Below are positions 9,474 through 19,250 of a stretch of DNA of 64,000 nucleotides, one piece after another. How positions within the stretch are numbered: the stretch's first letter is position 1; each line of letters starts with the position of its first letter. The position numbers were made by a program, and so were the translations under genes. The stretch comes from JAMXLO01 sp963799415 (lineage in GTDB: Bacteria; Pseudomonadota; Alphaproteobacteria; Acetobacterales; Acetobacteraceae). The DNA lies in contig CAWCXI010000013.1 of assembly GCA_963799415.1 (NCBI GenBank), positions 1-64,000 on the forward strand. Reading direction: 5' to 3'. Below the pieces are notes generated by a model, which saw only the letters and a list, made by a program, of their open reading frames with translations, was not told the DNA's origin and did no database searches.

Positions 9474-10436
9474 CTAGGCGCCCGCCTGTTCGTAGAGATG
9501 ACAGGCGACGACGCGATCCGGATCGGTGTGCCGCAGCAATGGCGCCAACTCTCCGCAGATCGGCATGGCGACCGGACAGCGGTCGACGAACTTGCAGCCA
9601 CCGTGACCCATCTCGGTCTTCTCCCCCGCGCGTGGTTCATCCAGCCACGTGCGCTCCGTGCTCACCTGCGGGATCGAGGCGATCAGCAATTGCGTATACG
9701 GATGTTTCGGTGCCTTCACCACAAGCTCGACATCGCCCGCCTCGGCAACCGAGGCGTGATACAGCACGATGATATTGTCAGCCACCTGATAGGCCGTGGC
9801 GAGATCGTGCGTGATGTAGATGATCGAGATGCCGCGCTCCTCCCTCAGCAGACGCAGTGACCCCAGAATGGTCGCACGCAGCGACGCATCCACCATGGAA
9901 ACCGGCTCGTCCGCCACAATCAGATGCGGATGCAGCAACAGCGCGCGCGCCACCATCACACGCTGTCGCTGTCCACCGCTGAGCTGATGCGGGTAGCGGC
10001 CAAGTATCTCCTCGGGACGCAGGCCGACCGCGCGCAACGCGTCCTCGATCAGACTGCGCGCTTCGGCCTTCGTCTTCGCCAGACGGAATCGTGCGACCGG
10101 CGTGCTCAGCACATGGTCGACGCGATAGAACGGATTGTAGACGCCGTACGGGTCTTGGAATATCGCCTGAATGTCACGGCGGAACGTCCGCCGCTCGGTG
10201 CCGGACAGCGCCTGCACGTCACGTCCCTGGTACAGCACCTGGCCCGTCGTCGGTGCGACCAGTCCGAGCAACAGCCTCGCAAGTGTCGTCTTGCCACTGC
10301 CGCTTTCGCCGACAATGGCTGTGATCGCCGGTCGATCGCCCTCGATGAGGAGCGAAAAGTCCTCCAGCGCCGCCACGAGGCCATAAGCCTTCGTCACGCC
10401 GCGCAGCTCGATGAGTGGAACGGTTTGGTCGGCCAT
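9474..10436 (-). CDS. ABC transporter ATP-binding protein (oligopeptide type, OppF-like)
   Basis: This is the second ATPase of the peptide-type importer encoded at 9.5-15.1 kb. It has Walker A GESGSGKTT, the Q-loop in IFQDPYGVYNPFY, signature LSGGQRQR, Walker B LIVADEPVSMVDASLR and switch HD in IIYITHDLATAYQV. The C-terminal cysteine-containing oligopeptide extension (GGCKFVDRCPVAMPICGE) is typical of Dpp/Opp ATPases. The start is set at the ATG giving MADQTVPLIELRG; the extension to 10508 overlaps the upstream gene. It follows the first ATPase by about 10 bp. Confidence 0.9.
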   Translation of the reverse strand: MADQTVPLIELRGVTKAYGLVAALEDFSLLIEGDRPAITAIVGESGSGKTTLARLLLGLVAPTTGQVLYQGRDVQALSGTERRTFRRDIQAIFQDPYGVYNPFYRVDHVLSTPVARFRLAKTKAEARSLIEDALRAVGLRPEEILGRYPHQLSGGQRQRVMVARALLLHPHLIVADEPVSMVDASLRATILGSLRLLREERGISIIYITHDLATAYQVADNIIVLYHASVAEAGDVELVVKAPKHPYTQLLIASIPQVSTERTWLDEPRAGEKTEMGHGGCKFVDRCPVAMPICGELAPLLRHTDPDRVVACHLYEQAGA

Positions 10437-10446
10437 CACCACAACA

Positions 10447-11401
10447 TCAGGCGAAGTGACAGGCAACGTGGTGATCGCCAAGTTCGCGCAACGCCGGCCG
10501 CTCCACACGGCACCGTTCGGCGGCCATCGGACAACGCGGATGAAAGGCGCAGCCCGACGGCAGATCGCGCAGCAAGGGTGCGAGGCCTGGAATACCCTGC
10601 ATCATTCCCTTGCGCTCCAGCGACGGCAGGCTCGCGATCAGCATCTGTGTATACGGATGCTTCGGCGAAGTGATGATCTCACCGATTGGCGCGATCTCCA
10701 CCAGGCGGCCGGCATACATCACGCCGAGTCGGTCAACGAACTGCGCCATCAGCCCCATGTCGTGGCCGACCAGCACCACCGCCGCGCCAAGTTCCTGCTG
10801 TACACGGCCAAGCGTCGCCATCACCTGCCGCTGCACGACCACATCCAGCGCGCTCGTCGGTTCATCGGCAATGATCACCTTCGGACGCAGGCAGATCGCG
10901 ATGGCGATGCAGGCCCGCTGCTTCATGCCACCGGAAAGCTCGTGCGGATACTTCTCCGCCACCTCGGGCCGCAGTCCAACCTGGCCGAGCAGGTCGCGCA
11001 CCCGTGCGGTGAGGTCGCGTTGCGTGAGAGACATACCGTGATCGCCCAGTGCGTCGGCGATCTGGGCACGGATGCGCAGCACCGGATTGAGCGCGTTCAT
11101 CGAACCTTGCGGCACCAGTGCAATGCCGCCCAGACGCAATCGCCGCATGGCATCGTCCGAAAGCGCGGACAGCTTCTGGCCATCCAGCCAGACCTCGCCG
11201 CCATCGATGCGCCCCGGCGGACGGATGAGCCGAAGGATAGCGAGCGCCATGGTCGATTTGCCCGAACCAGAACTCACCTGCAAGGCCGAACCGCTCCCGC
11301 GGACGCAGACTGAATGAAACGTCGTCCACCGCGCGCACCGCGCCACGCGGATGGTCATACGAAACACGCAGTCCATCGACGTGCAGCAGCGCCACGTTCA
11401 T
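10447..11401 (-). CDS. ABC transporter ATP-binding protein (OppD-like), frameshifted
   Basis: This is the first ATPase of the importer. Its N-terminus reads MNVALLHVDGLRVSYDHPRG in one frame. From SGSGKSTMALAILRL onward the homology is in another frame. The switch is at 11271, where forward GAACTC replaces an expected GACTC. The rest is standard: signature LSGGMKQR, Walker B VIIADEPTSALDVVVQ, HD in LVGHDMGLMAQ, and a C-terminal cysteine cluster (GCAFHPRCPMAAERC). Its ATG overlaps the stop of the upstream permease (ATGA at 11398-11401), indicating coupled translation. Confidence 0.88.
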
Positions 11402-12238
11402 GCCGATTGCCGCAGGCGTGGATTGGCGATTTCGTCCAGACCGACGGTGAGGAAAAACAAGCCGAGAAACACGATCAGGATGATCACGATCGGCGCGACC
11501 CACCACCACCACCAGCCGTTCAGGATGGCGGCGTTGAAGTTGATCCAGTACAGAGTTCATGCCCAGCGTCGGTGATTCCAGCGGCCCGAGCCCGAGAACC
11601 TCCAGGCCAATGGAAGCCAGAATTGCGGCGGACACCGCGCTGACCAACGTGGCGGCAAGATAGGGCAGCAGGTTCGGCATCATCTCGCGGAGTATGATTT
11701 CGGGCCCGCTCATGCCGTTCAGCCGTGCCACCTCGACATAGCCGCGCTCGCGCAGCGTGAGCACCTGGGCACGAATCGTTCGCGTCGGGTTCAGCCACGC
11801 GAGCGAGGCAACGATGATCGCCATCTCGTTCACCGTCAGCCCGCCGCGCACGGACACCGCAATGACAATGAGCACCAGCAGGCCAGGCACGGTCAGGCCG
11901 ATATCGGCGATGCCGCGTATCACCGTATCCGTCATGCCGCGATAATAACCCGCGACGAAGGCCAGCACGGTGCCGATGCCGACACCCAGAAATCCGGCGA
12001 TAAAACCGATCTTCAGCGTGAGCGGCGTCCCCGCGACCATCGCCGCCAGCAGGTCGCGCCCCTGACGGTCAGTGCCGAACGGATGCTCCCACGACGGCGG
12101 CTGCAATGCGCGCACCGACAGCGGCCGCGCCAGTTCGGTATCCACGGTAAGATTGCCGATCACAATGAACAGCGCCAACACGGTCAGCAGCGCAACGCCA
12201 ACAACCAACGACGGATTGCGCCCAACATAGCGCCACAT
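11398..12238 (-). CDS. ABC transporter permease (DppC/OppC-like), frameshifted near the end
   Basis: This is the second membrane subunit. It starts at ATG 12238 (MWRYVGRNPSLVVGV) with a long hydrophobic segment, then HPFGTDRQGRDLLAAMVAGT, the usual OppC motif before the transporter core. The EAA-type loop is in ARLNGMSGPEIILREMMPNL. At about 11555 the frame shifts: GAACTC stands where GACTC would keep the frame. The continuation encodes a tryptophan run from a GGT-type repeat, a last membrane helix and a short tail ending at 11398. An apparent 501-residue permease-ATPase fusion in one frame is only a result of the two shifts. Confidence 0.87.
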
Positions 12239-12246
12239 CACGCGAC

Positions 12247-12285
12247 TCCCCCTCCCCTCGCGGGAGGGTGCCGGGGGGAGGGGGC
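12247..12285. repeat. GC-rich intergenic palindrome (family A, long copy)
   Basis: This is a close relative of the repeat at 7976-8014, with the same paired palindromes, lying in the roughly 75-bp gap between the two permease genes. It may weaken or modulate read-through inside the operon. Confidence 0.75.
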
Positions 12286-12314
12286 GAAACCAAGGCCCAG
12301 ACCCACCCAGGCCA

Positions 12315-13322
12315 TCAATCACCCCTCCGATAAGAAATCCGCGGGTCCAGCCACGGATACACCACATCGAGAATCAACGTCGCCAACCCCAGCGCGACAA
12401 TCACAGTGAACACAATTCCCTGGATCAGAAAGAAGTCGTTCTCCTGTATCGCCTGGAACAGCAGGGCCCCAATACCGGGATACCCGAAGATAACCTCCAC
12501 CAGCACTGCGCCCGACAGGATCTGTCCCAACGCCAACGCCAGCGCGGTCGTCTGCGGCAGGATCGCGTTGCGCAGGCAATAACGCATAAAGATGGTCGCG
12601 CTCTTCAGTCCCTTCGCATCGGCGAAGGTCACGTAGTCCTCACCCATCGTGGTCACCATCATCCCACGCATCCCCAGCGCCCAGCCACCCGTCGCCACCA
12701 GCACGATCGACAAAGCCGGCAGCAGCGCGTGCGACACCACGTCCCACACAAACCCCAGCGACAGCATCGGGGTCGCGCCCGCGCTGTAGCCGCCGAATAT
12801 CGGCAGCAGCGGAACCTGGAACGCCAGCAGGTACATCAGGATAAGCCCGAGCAGGAAGAACGGGATGGCATGCAGCGCCCATAACGGCGGCATCAGCCAG
12901 CGCATCCAGCGTGGCGCTCCCGGCCATGCGAGCAGCGCGCCCAGCAGAGTACCGATGCCAAACGACAGCAGCGTGGTGGTGCCAAGAAGCCCCACAGTCC
13001 ACGGCACTGCCTCGCCGACCATCTCGCGCACCGTCCGCGGATAGTTGGCGATCGAATAATTGAAATCCAGCCGCGCCGTTGCGCGCAGATACGTCAGATA
13101 TTGCTGCCACAGCGGCTTATCGAGACCGAAGCGCTGATCGTACTCCTTCACCATGTCCTCAAGACCGGCATGCACATAGCCGCCAAGCTGCGCCGACTGC
13201 AGCAGCTTGGTGCGCACCGGGTCCTGTCCAGACAGCTTGGGCAGGAAGAAGTTCAGCGACGCCGCCAGCCAGACGATCAGCAGGAAGACGCCGAACCGGC
13301 GCGCGATATACGCAAGCTGCAT
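12315..13322 (-). CDS. ABC transporter permease (DppB/OppB-like)
   Basis: This is the first membrane subunit, 335 residues. It starts MQLAYIARRFGVFLLIVWLA with an N-terminal membrane helix, then a periplasmic loop ending in RLDFNYSIANYPRTV. Further helices follow (LLSFGIGTLLGALLAW, PFFLLGLILMYLLAF). The cytoplasmic EAA-like loop is YVTFADAKGLKSATIFMRYCLRNAILPQ. The late motif VLVEVIFGYPGIGALLFQAI is characteristic of DppB/OppB. It begins three bases after the stop of the binding-protein gene, so they form one transcript. Confidence 0.92.
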   Translation of the reverse strand: MQLAYIARRFGVFLLIVWLAASLNFFLPKLSGQDPVRTKLLQSAQLGGYVHAGLEDMVKEYDQRFGLDKPLWQQYLTYLRATARLDFNYSIANYPRTVREMVGEAVPWTVGLLGTTTLLSFGIGTLLGALLAWPGAPRWMRWLMPPLWALHAIPFFLLGLILMYLLAFQVPLLPIFGGYSAGATPMLSLGFVWDVVSHALLPALSIVLVATGGWALGMRGMMVTTMGEDYVTFADAKGLKSATIFMRYCLRNAILPQTTALALALGQILSGAVLVEVIFGYPGIGALLFQAIQENDFFLIQGIVFTVIVALGLATLILDVVYPWLDPRISYRRGD

Positions 13323-13325
13323 GCG

Positions 13326-15071
13326 TCAGGCCGGCTTCAGATTCCACAGCACGATCGGATACGTCAGGTGCCAGGACGCACCGTTGACATAGTCATTGTC
13401 AGCGGTCGGCCAGTTCTTCCAATACGTGGTGTTCATCGGAATGCGGTGGAAGTTCTGCACCAGCTGGATGTCCGGCAGCTCGGGCAGCCAAATCTCCATC
13501 GCGCGATGGAACAGCTCGATCATCTTCGACTTATTGTTCGGATCAGTGACGTACATCTCGTCGGTGATCGTGTCGAACTCGGCATTCTTCCACCGGGCAA
13601 AATTCACCAGGTGCGCGCCGGGCACCGCAACGCTGCGCCCCTGATACAGGCGCAACGTGGAATATGGCTCGGTGATGGAGCCGCCATGGCCGTAGATCGA
13701 CCCGACAAACTGGCCCTTCTGGAACCGGTCGTCGAAATCGGGCGGCATGCTCATGCTCGCCTCGATGCCATGGCGTCTCAGCATCTCCGACAGCACCGGC
13801 CCGATCGCTGGCCCGGCAGCGCCGAAGCCGATGATATCCAGCGTGAGCTTCTTGCCCTGCGCATCAACCCAGACGCCGCCGTCCTTCTTGTAGCCCTTGC
13901 CCGACAGCAACGCGTCGCCCTTTTTCGGATCGAATGCCAGCGTGTCGTACTTCGCCAACAGGTCCTTCACCGCATCGAAGTACGGCTGCAACGGCGGGTA
14001 AGGCGGCATCGGCAACGACGACACCTGCGATGCGCCCAGATAACCAACATCGATCAATTGCTGTCGATCGATGAAATGCGACACCGCCCACCGCACGTCC
14101 TTGTCGTCGTACGGCTTAACCTCGTTGTTGACGTAAAGTGAGATCGGCCACCAATCGACGTAACCATAGGGTGGCTTCTGGCCGGTATGTGTGGTGAGCT
14201 TCGGATTGCCACGGAACAGCGTCGGAAACGTCGCCGGCTGCATGCCCGTCGCCGCATCCAACTGGTTGGTGATCAACGCCTGCGCCGTCGCCTGTTCACC
14301 CGCATACGGCAGCCAGATCGTGCGCTCGATCGCCGGCAGCGGCGCCAGTCCAGCCTTCACCGCCCACCACTCGGGGCGCCGGTCGAACACCTTCTGTTGC
14401 AGCGAGGCTTCCGCCACCTTCCATGGCCCGGTGCTCACCGGCCAGCCCTTGGCGATGTCGAAGTGTTTGAACGTTGTCCAGTCCTGATCGGCAAAAATGT
14501 GCTTCGGCACGATGTAGACGCCGATGTCGTACTTGTAGGTTACAAAGAAGAAGAACCGCGGCGCGGGCACTACGAAATCGACGACGACCGTGTTGGCGTC
14601 GGTCGCTTTCGCCTCCTTCATCACCTGCTGTACATCGACGCCCCATTTCACCTTGGGGCCCAGATCGCGCAGGCTGTTCAGCGTGAACGCCACGTCCTCG
14701 GCTGAGAACGGCGTGCCGTCCGACCACGAAATCCCCGAGCGCGTCTTGATTGTGAGCTGCTTGAAGTCAGGTGTGTACTTGTAGCTTTCCGCCAGCCACA
14801 TATAGGTCTTGTCGGCAAACGCACTGTAATAGGCCAACGGCTCATAGATAATATTAGGACCGTTCTGATGGTTCGAGCCGATCGAGTAAGGATTCCACAG
14901 TTCGAAATCCACCCAGCGTCCCTCGCGTCCACCCCAGACGAGGGTCATCGTCCGGTTGCGTGGCGGAGCGGCCGGCTGCGCCGTCGCCAGGCCGATCGGC
15001 GTCAACGCGGTAACCGCTGCCGCGGCCGCCGCTTTGAAGACAGTACGGCGGCCAGTGCTCAGGGTGGACAT
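13326..15071 (-). CDS. ABC transporter substrate-binding protein (family 5)
   Basis: This is the periplasmic binding protein of the importer, about 581 residues. The N-terminal signal peptide has a twin-arginine-like start (MSTLSTGRRTVFKAAAAAAV) ending near ATAQP. Family 5 signatures are YEPLAYYSAFADKTYMWLAE, LTIKTRSGISWSDGTPFSAE-type spacing after the first lobe, and SLYVNNEVKPYDDKDVRWAV. The start is ATG 15071, which skips a 16-residue extension upstream of the signal peptide. The ligand is not evident. Peptides, nickel-chelates and oligosaccharides are all carried by relatives. Confidence 0.9.
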   Translation of the reverse strand: MSTLSTGRRTVFKAAAAAAVTALTPIGLATAQPAAPPRNRTMTLVWGGREGRWVDFELWNPYSIGSNHQNGPNIIYEPLAYYSAFADKTYMWLAESYKYTPDFKQLTIKTRSGISWSDGTPFSAEDVAFTLNSLRDLGPKVKWGVDVQQVMKEAKATDANTVVVDFVVPAPRFFFFVTYKYDIGVYIVPKHIFADQDWTTFKHFDIAKGWPVSTGPWKVAEASLQQKVFDRRPEWWAVKAGLAPLPAIERTIWLPYAGEQATAQALITNQLDAATGMQPATFPTLFRGNPKLTTHTGQKPPYGYVDWWPISLYVNNEVKPYDDKDVRWAVSHFIDRQQLIDVGYLGASQVSSLPMPPYPPLQPYFDAVKDLLAKYDTLAFDPKKGDALLSGKGYKKDGGVWVDAQGKKLTLDIIGFGAAGPAIGPVLSEMLRRHGIEASMSMPPDFDDRFQKGQFVGSIYGHGGSITEPYSTLRLYQGRSVAVPGAHLVNFARWKNAEFDTITDEMYVTDPNNKSKMIELFHRAMEIWLPELPDIQLVQNFHRIPMNTTYWKNWPTADNDYVNGASWHLTYPIVLWNLKPA

Positions 15072-15161
15072 GGTCTGTTTCCTCCAATCCGTGCATGCAC
15101 GGTGGCGCGGACTATGCACACGCCTCGACCCGGATCAAGGGAAACTCCGGGAGACGCCCGT

Positions 15162-15434
15162 TCACGCGCTCTGCAACGTTTCCGGCAGCTCGACCAGAAA
15201 GGCGATCGCATCGTGGTTCCGCGGATTTGCCATGATCGTGTCCCAGGAAGAGGGTGGCGGCATCGCCTCGCCATCTTCGCGCATGCCGTCCACGTGAAAG
15301 GCTAACACCTCGCTCGCCGTGCGGCGCGCCTTCTCCAAAGTACGACCTACCGTGATACAACCGGGAAAATCCGGAAAATCCACGCCGTAGTCGCTGCCCG
15401 GTTGCTTGCGCAGCAATGCAATATACGAAGCCAT
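15162..15434 (-). CDS. HicB-family protein, orphan and short
   Basis: The 90-residue product has the HicB antitoxin N-terminal fold: YIALLRKQPGSDYGVDFPDFPGC, then TVGRTLEKARRTASEVLAFH. HicB antitoxins normally carry a C-terminal DNA-binding domain introduced by a segment like VRVNxxLPE. Here the frame ends after FLVELPETLQSA. A segment ERVNGRLPEFPLI is present just downstream in another frame, so the protein is either truncated or shifted. No HicA toxin is visible on either side. It is probably a solitary HicB-like protein. Confidence 0.7.
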   Translation of the reverse strand: MASYIALLRKQPGSDYGVDFPDFPGCITVGRTLEKARRTASEVLAFHVDGMREDGEAMPPPSSWDTIMANPRNHDAIAFLVELPETLQSA

Positions 15435-15452
15435 GAAGTTGCAGCAGCTCCC

Positions 15453-17324
15453 TCAGAACCCGAACATGTGGTCCAGCGAGAACCCGCCTGCATCGTCCAT
15501 CAGACCGTGATAGCCAAACAGCCGGCAGGTCGTGTCGCGCACCAGCACATAGCCGTCCGGCCCCGCCTGGCGCAGCGCCGCTTCGCAGAACACGACATGC
15601 GGCCAGACCATCGTCGAACCTGAACACGCAATCGCCACGCACCGCTCCGCGATCGCCTCGCCCGCACCGTCATGCAGCAGCAGCGTGGTCGCCGAATGCC
15701 CATGCCAGGGCGCAGATGCCGGATAGATCAGCACAGCGAAACTGCGGCGTCGCGTATCGCCCAGCTTGAGGAACAACCGCGTGGTCAGCCCGGGCGGTGG
15801 CCCGCTATACGATTGCGGCTCACCGCGATAGGTCATGATCGTATTGAAGATATGCCCGCCAAAGCTCAACTCCGCTGCATGGCCGGACTGACGGTCCTCG
15901 TAGCGGAACAGCGCATGCAGCCAGCCGTCCGCTTCGCCTCCGTCGCGAAAGTCGTAGACCAGCTCAGCGTGTCCCCTCGCCACGTCATCGACTTCCAGCG
16001 CCACATCGTGATCGCGCGACAGACAGCCGAGGAACCGCTCCGCCACCTTGTTCCCCCCCTCGTCAAACACATCGAGCCGGAGCGGCAGCGTGCGCTGTGA
16101 CACCGCCATCGGTGTCGGCTGGACAATGCTGCGGAACCGCTCGCGCGGCAGCACGGGGAACGGCAGCAGATAGCCGCGCCCCAACTGGGTCGGAAGCCGA
16201 GCGATCGCCACATCCGGCCTGAGGTCGCTGCGCTCGACATTGACATGCGCGATGCGCACGCGCTCGCCGCGCATCACCTCATAGCGTGGCCGCACCACAT
16301 GCCGCCCAGCGCGCACCTCGATCTGCGCCGGCCACCGCACCTCCGGCAGCACATGCGCAACATCGACAGCGACCGTTGCGAATGGACCCACCTCCTGCGT
16401 CACCGAGACCGGCCGTTCCGCGCCCATGCGATCCAACGCGACGGCCCCAGGCGGGATCGGTGTCGCGTGACTGTTCTGCAGCCACAGGATCACCCTCTCG
16501 TCGTCGCGCGGGGCCGGCAGCCCGGCATAACGATCCGACGGCCACGCGTTGGCATCATGCGTGCACGATAGGCTGGCGCCGTTATCGCCCGCATAGGTGT
16601 CGAGCGCGTATTTCACCACGTCATGCCCCGTCGCACCGATCGCGTGCACGAACAATTGCCCCGTGAAGGACGCCAGGTCGAAGTGTTCGCGCACCATGCG
16701 GCTGTCAATCGAAAACCCGCCAGGTCCCGCCGGCACATCCTTCTGCCACGTCGCCAGCACGCCGCCGGCCGCATCGAACAGCCGCAGCCACAGACGCATT
16801 GCACCGCCGCCATAGCCGGACCAGTAGTTGGCCGACACCAGCCGTGTGGAAAGCCCATCGGCATCGCGGAAGAACACAAAATTCGTCGCGAAGTTCAGCT
16901 TGTCGAGATAGCGCGCGCGATTGGTGAGCAGTGCATCAGGCAGCTTCACCGCATCCAGCGTGACCACCTCCGCGCCATCCGGCAGCAGATGCGAAATGCG
17001 TGCAGCGGTCCGCCCCGCATCGAACGCGGCAATCAACACGACGCGCGCCCCACTGTCCGGCAGATCTGTCAGTGCTCGCGCGACATGACCCCCGCGCTCC
17101 TCGCCCACCGCGGCCACGTCATGCACGAAGAGCCCGGCGAGCGGAGGCGCTTCGGGATACAGCGCGAACATTGCGGTGGCGATGCCTTCGGGATCATAAA
17201 CCGCCACCGGCCCGGCAAGACGCGCATAAAGTCGCGCAATCGCCTCCGCCGCCAACGGATGTGCCAGTGCCTTGTACAGCACGTTGCCGCCCACGCGATT
17301 GTCGAACGTCTGGATGTTCAGCAT
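15453..17324 (-). CDS. Large conserved hypothetical protein
   Basis: The product is about 623 residues starting MLNIQTFDNRVGGNVLYKAL. It has no signal peptide or membrane helix. I recognise no catalytic domain. The N-terminal third (GPVAVYDPEGIATAMFALYP, then LTDLPDSGARVVLIAAFDAGR) could be a Rossmann-like region. The rest is beta-rich (RLFLKLGDTRRRSFAVLIYP). The start is chosen because its ATG overlaps the stop of the ELM1-family gene by seven bases (17318-17324), suggesting translational coupling. A joint role at the cell surface is only a guess. Confidence 0.6.
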   Translation of the reverse strand: MLNIQTFDNRVGGNVLYKALAHPLAAEAIARLYARLAGPVAVYDPEGIATAMFALYPEAPPLAGLFVHDVAAVGEERGGHVARALTDLPDSGARVVLIAAFDAGRTAARISHLLPDGAEVVTLDAVKLPDALLTNRARYLDKLNFATNFVFFRDADGLSTRLVSANYWSGYGGGAMRLWLRLFDAAGGVLATWQKDVPAGPGGFSIDSRMVREHFDLASFTGQLFVHAIGATGHDVVKYALDTYAGDNGASLSCTHDANAWPSDRYAGLPAPRDDERVILWLQNSHATPIPPGAVALDRMGAERPVSVTQEVGPFATVAVDVAHVLPEVRWPAQIEVRAGRHVVRPRYEVMRGERVRIAHVNVERSDLRPDVAIARLPTQLGRGYLLPFPVLPRERFRSIVQPTPMAVSQRTLPLRLDVFDEGGNKVAERFLGCLSRDHDVALEVDDVARGHAELVYDFRDGGEADGWLHALFRYEDRQSGHAAELSFGGHIFNTIMTYRGEPQSYSGPPPGLTTRLFLKLGDTRRRSFAVLIYPASAPWHGHSATTLLLHDGAGEAIAERCVAIACSGSTMVWPHVVFCEAALRQAGPDGYVLVRDTTCRLFGYHGLMDDAGGFSLDHMFGF

Positions 17325-18277
17325 GGAGCGTCCGGATGTGGCAGGCCGAGCCGACGGCACATCTCCGCCGCGGCCTCCGCCGTGTCATCGAGCGGCGTCA
17401 CCGGCCACAGCTCCAGCCGCCCGTTGAATTCGCGCACGCGGCCGTCGCGCAGCAGCCCCTCGGTGAACAGGGCGTTGCGGCGTGACCGGCCGGGCAGTCG
17501 CGCCAGCATCACCGGCGCCGCTGTCGCGACCGCCTCGGACACCATCGACACGCTGTCGACCGTGACGACGATTGCATCGGCAAGCGCGAGCATGCCGAAA
17601 TACGGGTTCTCACCGCTGCCATCCCAGACATGCCCCCCGAGTGGAGCCAGCGTCTCGGCCAGCACGCGCGTCACCGCCGCATCGGTCCGGCGCGAGGGAG
17701 TGACCGCGACGCCGACATCGTCATCCCGCATCATCGCGGCAAGCTGGCCGGCGAGTTCGCTCCCCACCGCCGCATCCAGCCTGAACCGGCCATTGCTCCC
17801 ACCCACCAGCACCGCGACCAGCGGCCGTTTCAGGTGCGCGAGCCGCGGGCGCCAGGCCTCGGCCGCGGCGGCAAGGCGCGCCGGCGTCACCCGATGCAGC
17901 GCGGTCCGCGTCACCACCACGTTCGGCCCCGTCAGCTCGTCGTGCCGATTGACCACAATCAAGTCGAAGCGGCGCGGGTCCATGCGCGGATGCTGCACCT
18001 GCACCACCGGCCGGTCGCCCCGGCGCAACGCCGCGCCGACCGCTGCTGCCACGCCGCCGCAGCCAATCACCAACTCCGGCAACGGCGCCCTCACGGCATC
18101 CGGCACCGCGGCCAGCGGCGAGGGCCAAAGCGATGCGGTCACCCACTTCCACGGAGCGCGCGGCGCCAGCACGCGCATTTCCGGCTCCAGCCCCGCCGCC
18201 TCGGCTAGTCCCAGCGCCTGCGCTTGCAGCCCGGCATAGCCCTCGCTCAGAATCCATGACGTTGCGGTGGCCGACAT
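17318..18277 (-). CDS. ELM1/GtrOC1-family protein (DUF1022, GT-B-like fold)
   Basis: The 319-residue product belongs to the family named after plant mitochondrial fission protein ELM1, whose bacterial members have a GT-B-like fold and unknown function. Landmarks are SWILSEGYAGLQAQALGLAE at the N-terminus, VQVQHPRMDPRRFDLIVVNR, and a C-terminal NPYFGMLALADAIVVTVDSV with SMVSEAVATAAPV, which resembles a nucleotide-sugar binding region. The start is ATG 18277; the longer frame to 18739 runs antisense through the deacetylase gene. It is divergent from the deacetylase with about 75 bp between starts. Confidence 0.82.
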   Translation of the reverse strand: MSATATSWILSEGYAGLQAQALGLAEAAGLEPEMRVLAPRAPWKWVTASLWPSPLAAVPDAVRAPLPELVIGCGGVAAAVGAALRRGDRPVVQVQHPRMDPRRFDLIVVNRHDELTGPNVVVTRTALHRVTPARLAAAAEAWRPRLAHLKRPLVAVLVGGSNGRFRLDAAVGSELAGQLAAMMRDDDVGVAVTPSRRTDAAVTRVLAETLAPLGGHVWDGSGENPYFGMLALADAIVVTVDSVSMVSEAVATAAPVMLARLPGRSRRNALFTEGLLRDGRVREFNGRLELWPVTPLDDTAEAAAEMCRRLGLPHPDAPC

Positions 18278-18352
18278 GCGCGGCTTTTCGGCGCGTATCA
18301 CGAGGCAGTCAACCAGTGGCCAGCGGCCAGCGATCAGGGCAATCTGGCCGCC

Positions 18353-19250
18353 ATGGAAAGGGACCTGATCGGCTACGGCGCCAACCCACCCGACCCGAAA
18401 TGGCCCGGCGGCGCCCGGCTCGCGCTGAACTTCGTGCTGAACTACGAGGAAGGCTCGGAACCTTCGGTGCCGGACGGCGATCCCGCCTCGGAATGGGGGC
18501 TCACCGAGAACGGCATGCTCAATCCCGGCGTGAAGGGACGCGACCTCGCGGCCGAGGGCATGTTCGCTTACGGCAGCCGCGTCGCCTTCTGGCGCGTCAT
18601 GCGCCTGTTCGCGGAACGCGGCATCCCGCTCACCGTGTTCGGTTGCGCGCTGGCGTTGGAGCGCCATCCTCCCGCCGCCGCCGCGATCCGTGCGGCTGGA
18701 CACGACATCTGCTGCCACGGCTGGCGCTGGGAAAAGCACTACGAACTCTCCGAACCCGAGGAGCGCGAGCGCATCCGCCGCGCCGTCGCGTCGCTGCAGC
18801 AGACCATGGGCGAGCGACCGCTTGGCTGGTACTGCCGCTACGGACCCAGCCTGAACACCCGCAACCTTCTGGTCGAGGAAGGCGGATTTCTTTATGACTT
18901 CAGACGCTTACGATGATGAGCTACCGTACTGGGTGACAGTCCAAGGCAGACCGCATCTGGTCGTTCCCTACACTCTCTCCACCAACAACTCGAAATTCGG
19001 ACGCGGCACGTTCGCCACCGGCGACGACTTCTTCAACTACTGCCGCGACGCTTTCGACTTCCTGTATCGCGAGGGAGCCACCCAGCCCCGCATGCTATCG
19101 ATCGGCCTGCACATGCGGATCATCGGCCATCCCGCCCGCGCCGGCGGACTGGAGCGATTGCTTGACCATGTCAGCCGGTTCGCCGGTGTCTGGATCACCC
19201 GCCGCGTCGATGTCGCACGCCACTGGGCCACGACCCATCCGCCAACGTGA
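18353..19250 (+). CDS. Polysaccharide deacetylase family protein, PuuE-like, frameshifted
   Basis: This is a NodB-fold hydrolase of the PuuE (allantoinase) subgroup. The N-terminus has RLALNFVLNYEEGSEPS, the PuuE hallmark, then GMFAYGSRVAFWRVMRLF and HDICCHGWRWEKHYEL with the metal-site histidine. The C-terminal half has LVVPYTLSTNNSKFG and SIGLHMRIIGHPARAGGLE. Between the halves the frame changes at about 18900: GACTTC stands where GACTC would give YDSDAYDDELPYW. Total length is about 298 residues. Whether it acts on allantoin or on a polysaccharide is open. The GT9 gene starts on its stop codon. Confidence 0.86.

Noticed and set aside
11500..11517. A CCA/CAC microsatellite-like run
   Set aside because: On the minus strand it encodes consecutive tryptophans at the start of the last permease helix, in the restored frame. 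It is coding sequence, not a non-coding repeat.
10862..12367. A 501-residue frame joining a permease to an ATPase
   Set aside because: The second half matches the ATPase N-terminus only up to 11271, and the permease C-terminus is found in another frame. It is the product of two one-base shifts, not a natural fusion.
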